DNA of 24,156 nt from a virus. Of the stretch, positions 7,493 to 13,835 are shown one piece after another; the first letter of the stretch is position 1, and every line of letters starts with the position of its first letter. A program made the translations under genes and the position numbers. The DNA lies in IMG/VR virus record IMGVR_UViG_3300023174_000619, positions 1-24,156 of that record, one strand, 5' to 3'. A model generated the notes under the pieces. That model saw only the letters and a program-made list of their open reading frames with translations. It made no database searches and was not told the origin of the DNA.

Positions 7493-7675
7493 TTGGTACA
7501 GGCTCCTACTGGCATGAACCCTTGGGTTTGCGGAGGCCAGTGTTGTTGCATTAAACCGATGATTCTTTGCCCTAACTTTGTCAAGCGTTTGGCTGCCCAG
7601 TTAAGTTTGGTTGTAGGATTACAAACCTTCTTTATCCCTGGACTCAAAGCTGACTCAAATTGGGTAGGAGAATAA
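7493..7675 (+). other. 229-nt gap with doubtful small open frame
   Basis: Between 7460 and 7688 no convincing gene is visible. On the plus strand a 60-codon frame opens at TTG 7493, with AAGG at 7480-7483 giving a usable spacing, or at ATG 7514 without one; the peptide is Cys-rich (CGGQCCC). On the minus strand a 75-codon frame with a TTG start spans the whole gap with quite natural codons. Neither resembles a family I know. The gap could be a decayed gene, an undescribed small protein, or leader for the lysozyme gene. Confidence 0.2.
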
Positions 7676-7688
7676 ATACAATAAACCA

Positions 7689-8363
7689 ATGCCTATCAAT
7701 CCGAACGCCTCAATAGTTGCTCAACACCTAAGGGAAAAGCTGGGCCTAACTAATGCGCAGATTGCTGGCGTCTTGGGAAACTTTTCGCAAGAATCAGGTT
7801 TTAATCCTCGCGTAAATGAAGGCGGAACAGTAGGATCCCCCCTTGGTCGTGGAGGATACGGCTTAGGACAATGGACTGGCGGCAGGCAAGCAAACCTTGT
7901 TTCTTTTGCAAGGCAACGCAAAATGGATCCTGGTGATCCTGCTTTGCAATCGCAATTTCTAGTCTCTGAACTCCAGGGACCAGAGAAAGCTGCCCTTCAA
8001 TCTTTACGTGGTGCCGTATCTCCGGAGCAATCTGCTTTAGTTTTCCGAAGAGATTACGAAAGAGCAGGAAACCCCAATGATTCTAATCGTTTAAAACAAG
8101 CCAAAAATTTGTATGGCCAGCTAGGGCAAGGACAAAAACCAGGCGCTCCCTTTGATGCGGCTTCAGCATCTCCCAGTGTAGATGAAACCTTGGCCGCTGT
8201 CCTTGGCGGCAAACTAAATACGCCAAATCAAATTTCGCTTGCCACAATTTTTGTGGATAAAGCAAAAGAAGACGTGTTAAAACAATTGTTTCCGGAGGGA
8301 GGAATCCCTGGTGTAACCATTCCCGGAATCCCTGGCCTACCTATTTCACTGCAAGGAACATAA
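7689..8363 (+). CDS. Phage tail lysozyme (Phage_lysozyme2-type muramidase)
   Basis: This 224-residue protein contains in residues 7-130 the pattern of tail-associated lysozymes: a first helix pair, LTNAQIAGVLGNFSQESGFN with the catalytic-type Glu at residue 35, then GGYGLGQWTGGRQANLVSFA, and ERAGNPNDSNRLKQAKNLYG. Such domains cut the glycan strand of peptidoglycan, normally as part of the virion during DNA entry. The C-terminal 90 residues are a non-catalytic region with ETLAAVLGGKLNTPNQIS and a Gly/Pro/Ile-rich end (IPGVTIPGIPGLP), probably for anchoring to the particle. AGGAG at 7666-7670 is rather far (18 nt) from the ATG, and TACAAT at 7677-7682 is AT-rich. The stop overlaps the next start by one base (TAATG). 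Confidence 0.8.
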   Translation: MPINPNASIVAQHLREKLGLTNAQIAGVLGNFSQESGFNPRVNEGGTVGSPLGRGGYGLGQWTGGRQANLVSFARQRKMDPGDPALQSQFLVSELQGPEKAALQSLRGAVSPEQSALVFRRDYERAGNPNDSNRLKQAKNLYGQLGQGQKPGAPFDAASASPSVDETLAAVLGGKLNTPNQISLATIFVDKAKEDVLKQLFPEGGIPGVTIPGIPGLPISLQGT

Positions 8364-8632
8364 TGTACACACGTAGAGACCTATTAAACTCTGGCGCATA
8401 TGATGCCTCAGACGTAAGTCGTACCCTATACGGAACAACCGTACCCAATCAAGCGTACTTACTTAAGCGTCGCCTTGCTGAGCTAAAGCAAATGCCAGAT
8501 TCGTCCTCAACAAATCCTGGTCAATTGTTCCAGGACTTTTTGACAATGGGAGGCAACCCCTCTGCGTTATTTAACGCCACAGCAAAGATGCCAGAAACTC
8601 CATTTGGAAACCTTTCTGCATACACTTACTAG
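8363..8632 (+). CDS. Small unassigned protein coupled to tail lysozyme gene
   Basis: This 89-residue protein begins within the TAATG overlap with the lysozyme gene, so translation is coupled and the two products probably act in the same structure. It starts MYTRRDLLNSGAYDASDVSR and has a helical middle (AYLLKRRLAELKQMP), then a Ser/Asn/Pro-containing section and an aromatic C-terminus (GNLSAYTY). No membrane segment, Cys or known motif is visible. A small tail or virion accessory protein is the context guess. Just after its stop comes the 3' end of an oppositely oriented HNH gene, which interrupts the cluster. Confidence 0.5.
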   Translation: MYTRRDLLNSGAYDASDVSRTLYGTTVPNQAYLLKRRLAELKQMPDSSSTNPGQLFQDFLTMGGNPSALFNATAKMPETPFGNLSAYTY

Positions 8633-8648
8633 TGAAATAACGCATAAT

Positions 8649-9197
8649 TTACCGTTTAAATGCTCTCCCTAAGTCCCAGTCTTTATTTAATCTTTTTTGC
8701 ATAGATTGAGGGGATATTCCAACTTCTTTGGCCCAATCTGCAATACACATTGTTTTCCCTTCAAAAGTGTATAACCTTGTTGCGCGTTTTCCTCCACGGT
8801 TTCGCGTTTGTTCTTTGTGTGTCGCCCAACAACAATTTTCTTTACAATAATTTTTATCATTATCTTTTCGTTCTAATTCCATTTTAGGATTAGGCTTTTC
8901 TCCTATGTCTTTAAGAAAATTTTTAAAGTCACCCCAGCTTGGGTCGTAAGAAATGCCACGTCCACCATACCTTTCATACGATTCGTGCTTAGGATTATTG
9001 CAACGATTTTTCATTGCAAGCCAAGAGCTGTATTCTGGCATCTTATTTTTAAATCCTCCATGTTTAAAATTTCCACAAGAATTAGAGCAAAACACATGGC
9101 CTCGAATTTTTAGGCGACTTCTGCATGTTGCTCCTGCGGCACCAAAGCGTTTAAAATGCTTTCCGCAAGTTTTGCAAACAAATTCAGTTTGTGCCAT
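8649..9197 (-). CDS. Free-standing HNH homing-type endonuclease
   Basis: This 182-residue enzyme is encoded opposite to the surrounding virion genes. Residues 8-41 hold a zinc-ribbon-like set of Cys (CKTC, then CRS, CSNSC). Residues 55-135 are the phage HNH core: YSSWLAMKNRCNNPKHESYE, RYGGRGI, W, MELERKDNDKNYCKENCCWA and THKEQTRNR. Residues 142-182 are a NUMOD1-like DNA-binding tail (TFEGKTMCIADWAKEVGIS, W..GRAF). The order zinc finger, nuclease, helix-turn-helix is common in mobile HNH genes of phages and intron-encoded relatives. It nicks or cuts DNA and spreads itself into genomes lacking it. Its low-GC codons (AAA, TTT, AAT) differ from the flanking structural genes. No clean duplication of flanks was found, only an 8-nt match (AATTTACC at 8646 and 9230). 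Confidence 0.85.
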   Translation of the reverse strand: MAQTEFVCKTCGKHFKRFGAAGATCRSRLKIRGHVFCSNSCGNFKHGGFKNKMPEYSSWLAMKNRCNNPKHESYERYGGRGISYDPSWGDFKNFLKDIGEKPNPKMELERKDNDKNYCKENCCWATHKEQTRNRGGKRATRLYTFEGKTMCIADWAKEVGISPQSMQKRLNKDWDLGRAFKR

Positions 9198-9260
9198 TAG
9201 AATAAAAGAAGTTTTTCAGGACCCCTATCAATTTACCAGAGATAGGGTGTTTAGTCTACC
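9198..9260 (+). promoter_or_regulatory. Candidate promoter and leader hairpin before virion gene at 9261
   Basis: TAGAAT at 9198-9203 (within TTAGAATAAAAGAAG, very like TTAAAATAAAAGAAC before the M23 gene) is a -10-like box immediately beside the HNH start codon. CCCTATC at 9223-9229 and GATAGGG at 9241-9247 form a 7-bp stem with an 11-nt loop 13 nt before the TTG at 9261. There is no Shine-Dalgarno. Confidence 0.35.
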
Positions 9261-10040
9261 TTGAGCTCGACTAACACGAACAAACAACCGCTTTTTATAG
9301 ATCGTCCGCTTTTTGATCGCGTGCGTGTCACCACACAAATTGTTGGCAGCTCTACGTCCAACACTTTGTTTGTGCAAGGTGGCCAAGCGCCCTCCATCTT
9401 GGTGGACATGGATGCAGCATTAAGTGATGATAACAATAGTGGTGGTGTTGTTGATTCAATTACAATCGTTCGCAACGACGCCTATCGTGCTGCCGACTAT
9501 ACGCTAGATACAACCACCTCCGGAACTGCAGTCTCCATGGTAAGTGGTCAGATTGTTTCTATTACAACCACGGGTGCCATGAATACGGGTACTGCCAGTG
9601 GCGTAGGCTACTACACATACACTGGAGCAACCACAATTACTGGCAAGCTAGGAGCCCTTAACTATTCCGGCGGCCTAGGCTCTGGCTTCTTGTATCAAGG
9701 CGTTGGTTATGGCAACCAACCTGCCGCTACTTTTGTGTTTTATCAAACTCGTAATACCACCACTCCTATTCCTGCAAGCGGCGATTACAACCTTTTATTT
9801 TCCAAGACTGTACCTGCTAACACCGTTGAAGTGGATTGCGCAGACGTAATGCCCGCCCTTGGCGCCCCGCTGCCCTCTGCAGGCAATACAAACGGTCTTG
9901 GGCAGACAGCACCTCTACGAGCCAAAGGCATCTACCTGGAGCGTGGAGACCGCATCTACGTGGGTGTATTCCCCGATGGTCCCAACATCTCTGGTTACAC
10001 CCCTGGCGCCCATGTGTACGCCCAAGGTGGTTTCTTCTAA
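9261..10040 (+). CDS. Beta-rich virion protein of unknown role
   Basis: This 259-residue protein seems to start at TTG 9261 (S-S-T-N-T-N-K-Q follows); the next in-frame ATG would remove about 50 well-formed residues (TNKQPLFIDRPLFDRVRV). It is Thr/Ser/Gly-rich with beta-strand patterns: SNTLFVQGGQAPSILVDMD, VDSITIVRNDAYRAADYT, and a C-terminus LRAKGIYLERGDRIYVGVFP that resembles a surface-exposed jelly-roll-like domain. There is no signal peptide, Cys or coiled coil. Position in the virion cluster suggests a head or tail structural protein; I do not recognise the family. It is followed after 3 nt by the next gene, so they form one transcription unit. Confidence 0.65.
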   Translation: MSSTNTNKQPLFIDRPLFDRVRVTTQIVGSSTSNTLFVQGGQAPSILVDMDAALSDDNNSGGVVDSITIVRNDAYRAADYTLDTTTSGTAVSMVSGQIVSITTTGAMNTGTASGVGYYTYTGATTITGKLGALNYSGGLGSGFLYQGVGYGNQPAATFVFYQTRNTTTPIPASGDYNLLFSKTVPANTVEVDCADVMPALGAPLPSAGNTNGLGQTAPLRAKGIYLERGDRIYVGVFPDGPNISGYTPGAHVYAQGGFF

Positions 10041-10043
10041 ATT

Positions 10044-11537
10044 ATGGGTTCCAAAAGCGGGGCTTCCTTTGGTTCCTTTAGCTATTTTGGCAACCAAGAC
10101 TTACCTTCTGTAAATAAAATTCAACCCATTACAACAGAATTTTCTCGTGGTTCTGTGCCTAACTCCATTGCACGAATGGACAGGGAATCAGCATGGACGC
10201 GTTGGAGAAGGGGATATGAGATGGCCGTTTCGGTAGGCATCCAGCATCCTTTTACTTACCCTTTTGAATATCGCATACCTTTTCCTGCAGGTACAACACC
10301 AAGTGGAGGTAATCAACCATTGCTTGTAGGCGTGGTACAAGGATTCCCTACGTCAAAAAAAGAATTTGGCATGCATTGGGTTGGGTGCCGTATTGGAGGC
10401 AACCTTAGGTTTGACAACATAACAGATAGCACTGGAACACGGGCCAGCATTGCATCTATCACAGAAGACAACGAGTATTGGTACGCACAGCTTTCAGGGA
10501 CCTGGAGCAGCGCTAATCCATTGCCGCCACCACTATACGTGCCAAACCCTTCTGGAGATCCCTTAAAGCCGCTTCTAGGTGAAACCCTGGAAGATCGAAT
10601 CATTACTCCTGAAGGCATTCCAATAACCAAAGATACTATTAATCCTGCAACAGACAAACGCTATGGATACGTACAGGCAGTTTTAATAGATGTAGATGGT
10701 GAAAACGGTATTTTAAAACTAAAGAAAAGCGGTTCGTTCCAGGCTACCCCCGATAATGTTTACCTAACTCCATCGTCAGGTTCTTTTATAGTAGGTCGTT
10801 ATTTCACAGTTGGAACTAGGTATGCGTGCACTTGCCAAGATTTTACGCGCAGAAGCTATGCGTTTACGATGAATCTTGATCAAAAAGAAGTTCGCAGGTT
10901 CCCATATACCAGGCCCTCTCTTTTAAAGTATGGTCGTCATGAACTAATTACTGATTTAAATACTGATACAATAAACAACCAAGCAATGACAGATCCAAAT
11001 CAAAACCGAAGCTTGGATCTTACTCTTACTTCTATTGATAACCCAGGAGTTTTTTCTGACTTTGGCGGTCGATACTTGCGTAATATTCCTTCGCTAGAAG
11101 GTGCAGAAGGACCGTCAACGTTTGTAGATTACACTGCAAAAAACAATCAGATTATATCTTACTCCGATTACTGGTCGCCACTATTAGATGAGATGCGGTA
11201 TTGCAAACACATATATTCTCTTCGTTTTGAAGAAGGTATTTTGCCGCCTGAGCCATCAGATCTCCCCGTTGGAACAACAGATAGCTTGACTGAATGGGAA
11301 CAAAAATTAGTTGAAGAATCTTCAGTAAGCAAAAAACATATTGAAACAGCAAATACTATACGCGGGGTATCACTTATGGATGTACCCCCAAGAAATTTTC
11401 AATCTCCACAAGTTCTACCAATGATGCAAAAATTGCTTAACGTTCCTACTTCTTTTATTAGATTAGAGAATTTTAGAATGCAAGATAAGACAGGCGCTTT
11501 CTACGACCCAAGTGCCTACGAATCCCCCGCAACATAA
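10044..11537 (+). CDS. Large virion-cluster protein with split SWIM-like zinc motif
   Basis: This 497-residue protein starts at ATG 10044, 3 nt after the previous stop, without Shine-Dalgarno. Residues 1-80 include WTRWRRGYEMAVSV and HPFTYPFEYRIPF; residues 90-200 contain a Gly-rich beta region with a Pro-rich loop (ANPLPPPLYVPNPSGDPLKP). Residues 260-270 read YACTCQDFTRR and residues 385-396 read RYCKHIYSLRFE. These are the two halves of a SWIM zinc finger (CxC ... CxH, Cys262, Cys264, Cys387, His389), here about 122 residues apart instead of the usual 6-25. SWIM units bind zinc and usually nucleic acid or protein partners. The C-terminal 100 residues are Pro-containing and helical. Virion placement is from context; I recognise no family as a whole. 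Confidence 0.65.
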   Translation: MGSKSGASFGSFSYFGNQDLPSVNKIQPITTEFSRGSVPNSIARMDRESAWTRWRRGYEMAVSVGIQHPFTYPFEYRIPFPAGTTPSGGNQPLLVGVVQGFPTSKKEFGMHWVGCRIGGNLRFDNITDSTGTRASIASITEDNEYWYAQLSGTWSSANPLPPPLYVPNPSGDPLKPLLGETLEDRIITPEGIPITKDTINPATDKRYGYVQAVLIDVDGENGILKLKKSGSFQATPDNVYLTPSSGSFIVGRYFTVGTRYACTCQDFTRRSYAFTMNLDQKEVRRFPYTRPSLLKYGRHELITDLNTDTINNQAMTDPNQNRSLDLTLTSIDNPGVFSDFGGRYLRNIPSLEGAEGPSTFVDYTAKNNQIISYSDYWSPLLDEMRYCKHIYSLRFEEGILPPEPSDLPVGTTDSLTEWEQKLVEESSVSKKHIETANTIRGVSLMDVPPRNFQSPQVLPMMQKLLNVPTSFIRLENFRMQDKTGAFYDPSAYESPAT

Positions 11538-11539
11538 CC

Positions 11540-11761
11540 ATGGCTGACTTTGGTGAAGTTATTGAAAGCCGATACACTCTTTCAGAAGCGCAACTAGCCG
11601 CCAGTAAATTTGGGTTTAGCCCCGTGTATTTTGAAGGAAGCCCTACTGTTTATTCTCCTGGAGATGTGGTGCACCTTCCTTATGTGTCAGGAGAAACTTC
11701 TTCAATGACGGCATTGGGCAATGCCTGGGCAGCCTACGCAAGCGGTGTGACACCAACGTAA
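11540..11761 (+). CDS. Small unassigned protein at end of virion cluster
   Basis: This 73-residue protein follows the previous stop by 2 nt, with no Shine-Dalgarno, implying coupled translation. It begins MADFGEVIESRYTLSEAQLA, has a mixed middle (FGFSPVYFEGSPTVYSPGDV) and ends with Ala-rich GNAWAAYASGVTPT. Lack of hydrophobic stretch and of charged tails suggests a folded small domain; YSPGDVVHLPYVSG could be a small beta-barrel. I recognise no family. It is the last gene of the first plus-strand virion block and is followed directly by a hairpin. Confidence 0.5.
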   Translation: MADFGEVIESRYTLSEAQLAASKFGFSPVYFEGSPTVYSPGDVVHLPYVSGETSSMTALGNAWAAYASGVTPT

Positions 11762-11787
11762 AAAGCGGCCCTTTTTAGGGGGCCGCT
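11760..11787 (-). terminator. Terminator for minus-strand HTH gene
   Basis: AGCGGCCC (11764-11771) pairs with GGGCCGCT (11780-11787), an 8-bp GC-rich stem with an 8-nt loop. On the minus strand it is followed by TTTTT, so it is a good factor-independent terminator for the gene at 11812-12021. On the plus strand no T-run follows, but it may still weakly end the virion unit. Confidence 0.8.
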
Positions 11788-11811
11788 ATCCGTCCTATAA
11801 ACAAAATTAAT

Positions 11812-12021
11812 CTAAGCTGCTACGGCCATTTTGTCAAGGGCTTTGCGAATTTCATTTACGTTCCAGCGGAAACTGTCGCGTGAACGAGTCTCTGGAAATG
11901 CTGCGTAATGAGGACCAAGGCGAAGGGTGCCGTTGTCACGCATCTTGAAAAGTGTCTTGCGATCAAGGCCAAGCATCTCTCCTGCCCTGGTGGCAGAGAC
12001 CCATCCATTGTGTGTTGTCAT
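11812..12021 (-). CDS. Small helix-turn-helix (excisionase/MerR-like) DNA-binding protein
   Basis: This 69-residue protein is a single winged-helix-like domain: GWVSATRAGEMLGLDRKTLF forms the helix-turn-helix, KMRDNGTLRLGPHY the wing, and the end carries SFRWNVNEIRKALDKMA. The pattern is that of small excisionase-type or MerR-like regulators found in picocyanobacteria and their phages. It stands alone on the minus strand between plus-strand virion genes, with its own terminator 24 nt downstream and a TTGACA-containing promoter upstream, so it is expressed independently, probably early and by host RNA polymerase. GC content and codons resemble structural genes more than the HNH genes. Whether it regulates phage promoters or assists recombination cannot be told; no integrase lies in the window. 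Confidence 0.7.
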   Translation of the reverse strand: MTTHNGWVSATRAGEMLGLDRKTLFKMRDNGTLRLGPHYAAFPETRSRDSFRWNVNEIRKALDKMAVAA

Positions 12022-12032
12022 GACTGAATAGT

Positions 12033-12062
12033 CTTGTACTCCTGTAATTTACCTGCTGTCAA
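12033..12062 (-). promoter_or_regulatory. Sigma70-like promoter for HTH gene
   Basis: On the minus strand TTGACA (plus positions 12057-12062), an 18-nt spacer, and TACAAG (12033-12038) precede the ATG at 12021 by 11 nt. A second TTGACA lies 12 nt further upstream (12069-12074). The -35 is perfect and the -10 matches 4 of 6 bases. Confidence 0.5.
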
Positions 12063-12123
12063 AGGGATGTCAAGAGTTGTTTGCAAAACTTCACAATAGC
12101 TTTTGTTTGGAGCAAGGAAGCCC

Positions 12124-12138
12124 AACTTAAAATAAGTT
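12124..12138 (+). promoter_or_regulatory. Palindrome and -10-like box before HNH gene
   Basis: AACTTA-AAA-TAAGTT is a perfect 6-bp inverted repeat that contains TAAAAT (12128-12133). It sits 16 nt before the ATG at 12155, whose ribosome site AAGGA is at 12147-12151. A related palindrome, AAACTTA-A-TAAGTTT, lies in the promoter region of the tail fibre gene at 22446-22460. Confidence 0.35.
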
Positions 12139-12154
12139 AACGACATAAGGACTT

Positions 12155-12487
12155 ATGTTCAGCAGCGCTCAGGAACCGCTTGCACTGCTTATTGAACTAA
12201 CTCCTAAATTGGCCAAGAAACGCTTTAGACAATCTATATACGATGAGTGGAAACATCAATGTGGTTATTGTGAAGATGTAGCCACAAGCCTTGATCATAT
12301 CGTTCCTAGGCATAAGTCTGGCTCTAGCAACAGGCACAACCTTCTTCCTTGTTGCAGACGTTGTAACCAATCAAAGTCCAGCACTCGCATGGAAGAATGG
12401 TACCAGCGGCAAGATTTCTTTACTCAAGCTAGGATGGATAGAATCACATCCTGGACCAAGCAGGGAATTGTTGACCTGTTTGCGTAA
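12155..12487 (+). CDS. HNH endonuclease (classic McrA-like type)
   Basis: This 110-residue enzyme has a textbook HNH fold: CGYC (Cys36, Cys39), SLDHIVPRHKSG with Asp47-His48 and His53, NRHNLLPCCRRCN with Asn62, and the zinc Cys pair closing at Cys67 and Cys70, then QSKSS. It hydrolyses DNA using a beta-beta-alpha-metal site. The N-terminal 30 residues are a helical lead-in (LLIELTPKLAKKRFRQ). Start ATG has AAGGA 3 nt upstream. It belongs to a different HNH subgroup from the two other HNH genes, lacking their zinc ribbon and YGGRG motif. It could be a packaging-associated nuclease, as in many phages with HNH genes near terminase, or a homing-type gene; no terminase is in this window, so I cannot decide. 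Confidence 0.85.
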   Translation: MFSSAQEPLALLIELTPKLAKKRFRQSIYDEWKHQCGYCEDVATSLDHIVPRHKSGSSNRHNLLPCCRRCNQSKSSTRMEEWYQRQDFFTQARMDRITSWTKQGIVDLFA

Positions 12488-12494
12488 ATATTAA

Positions 12495-13835
12495 ATGTCT
12501 CTTTCTTACGACTATTCAACTAGAACCTGGAAATATTCCCCAGAAGATACCGGCGCCAACACCAGTAGACCGGTATCGGAGACTATTTATCTTATACCAG
12601 CTATTCGTGATAGCGGAGATGGGCATAAAGGAAGCAGTATTATAGGATGGACTATTTCTACAAGTGCTCCTGTTGCTCAAGCATCTTATAACACAAGATA
12701 CGGAACATTTGTTCCCAAGGCGACACCATACACCACCGTAAATCTAACATCTTCTTCTGATGCTGCACAATTACTGAGAGACGGTAAATTACCTTTATTT
12801 GACGCAGCCTATCTGTTCATGGGAACCCATGCCCAAGTAATCGGACGCATTGAAACCTTAAGATACAATGAACAATTAAACAATGAAGCCGCTTCTTTAA
12901 ACGCAACTAATACCGGAAAAAATAACTTTGCCGAAAAAGTTCAAAACATTGTTAACGCAACAAAACAGGGATCTTACAACTTTTTGCAAGCCAAGGATGC
13001 AATTACGCAACAAAAAACACTTTTAACTGCAGCTGGAATATCTGATGAGGATGCAACAAAAGAAGTTGATCGCCTGGTCGGCAACACGGGTCAGTTTAAT
13101 AATTTTTATTTAGCAGAACGCGTAACCCCCTGGGACCCCTCTGTTTTACCTGCAAACTTAAGTGATACTGTAAAAGAAAGAAATGACCTTGGGACTAATT
13201 TTAATACTTACACTGATGGCAAAAAGGGTTACTACTTAAATGAAACAGATCCAGGTAGAAAAGCAGCGGCTATCTGGGACCAAGCTGTTGCGGACAATAA
13301 CCTAGATATTATTGGCAGATACGGAAGCAAAGAGGCTTACGCCAAATATGACTACCTTCGACAAATAACAGATCCCACAAAAACTTCCGCACAAATTAAT
13401 TTAATTCGTGGTAGCCAAGCGGCTGCCCTGTCACCTTTAGTAACTGACTATACAGAAAAAGTATTTCCTGGACAATCAGATGCCCAGGCTCAAATGGTGC
13501 GAGATGAAGTACAAAATAAAATTTTTGGTTTACAACAAGTAACTACAGCAGGGCAGACTGGTTATCAATTTAGAGATGTACCACAAGAGCTTTCTGATTT
13601 TGTAACTAAAAATACTGCAGCCAATAGTCTTTGGAAAGCGGCTCAAAGTGATGCAGCACTTGCAAAACTTAGCACCAACATCCAAGGTCCCTGGACAAAA
13701 TTAACCAAAAGTCTTGGCGTCAACAATTCAATGTTGACTGATCAATCTTCCTTTGGAAGCCTGTTGGCACGTGTTGCAACTTTAAATCCAAAGGACGCAA
13801 ATGAAAAGCAATCATTGATTCCAATCAGCAATTAA
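12495..13835 (+). CDS. Giant virion-type protein, N-terminal part before frameshift
   Basis: This 446-codon frame is the first part of a coding region that continues in the -1 frame. It begins MSLSYDYSTRTWKYSPEDTG, 7 nt after the HNH gene, with TAAATATTAA upstream and no Shine-Dalgarno. The first 110 residues are beta-rich; from about residue 130 it is helical and Asn/Gln/Ala-rich (NNFAEKVQNIVNATKQGSYN, ISDEDATKEVDRLVGNTG). The final residues after Lys438 (QSLIPISN) are probably out of frame, because the -1 frame reads on smoothly as AIIDSNQQLIDSISKLTND. Joined at 13808 the product would be about 1244 residues, a size like the large internal ejection proteins of podoviruses. Function is inferred from size, composition and context. 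Confidence 0.65.
   Translation: MSLSYDYSTRTWKYSPEDTGANTSRPVSETIYLIPAIRDSGDGHKGSSIIGWTISTSAPVAQASYNTRYGTFVPKATPYTTVNLTSSSDAAQLLRDGKLPLFDAAYLFMGTHAQVIGRIETLRYNEQLNNEAASLNATNTGKNNFAEKVQNIVNATKQGSYNFLQAKDAITQQKTLLTAAGISDEDATKEVDRLVGNTGQFNNFYLAERVTPWDPSVLPANLSDTVKERNDLGTNFNTYTDGKKGYYLNETDPGRKAAAIWDQAVADNNLDIIGRYGSKEAYAKYDYLRQITDPTKTSAQINLIRGSQAAALSPLVTDYTEKVFPGQSDAQAQMVRDEVQNKIFGLQQVTTAGQTGYQFRDVPQELSDFVTKNTAANSLWKAAQSDAALAKLSTNIQGPWTKLTKSLGVNNSMLTDQSSFGSLLARVATLNPKDANEKQSLIPISN
13803..13808 (+). other. Frameshift point in giant virion gene
   Basis: GAAAAG: the upstream frame reads GAA AAG then CAA, and reaches TAA at 13833. The -1 frame, open from 13805, reads GCA ATC ATT GAT onward and continues without a stop to 16226. 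One extra A here (GAA AAA GCA) would restore a single frame. Lys-tRNA slipping from AAG to AAA (A-AAG) could also give -1 frameshifting. Confidence 0.7.

Noticed and set aside
10313-10657. 114-codon minus-strand frame in the SWIM-like gene
   Set aside because: Shadow of the 497-residue gene with no own start signal or motif.
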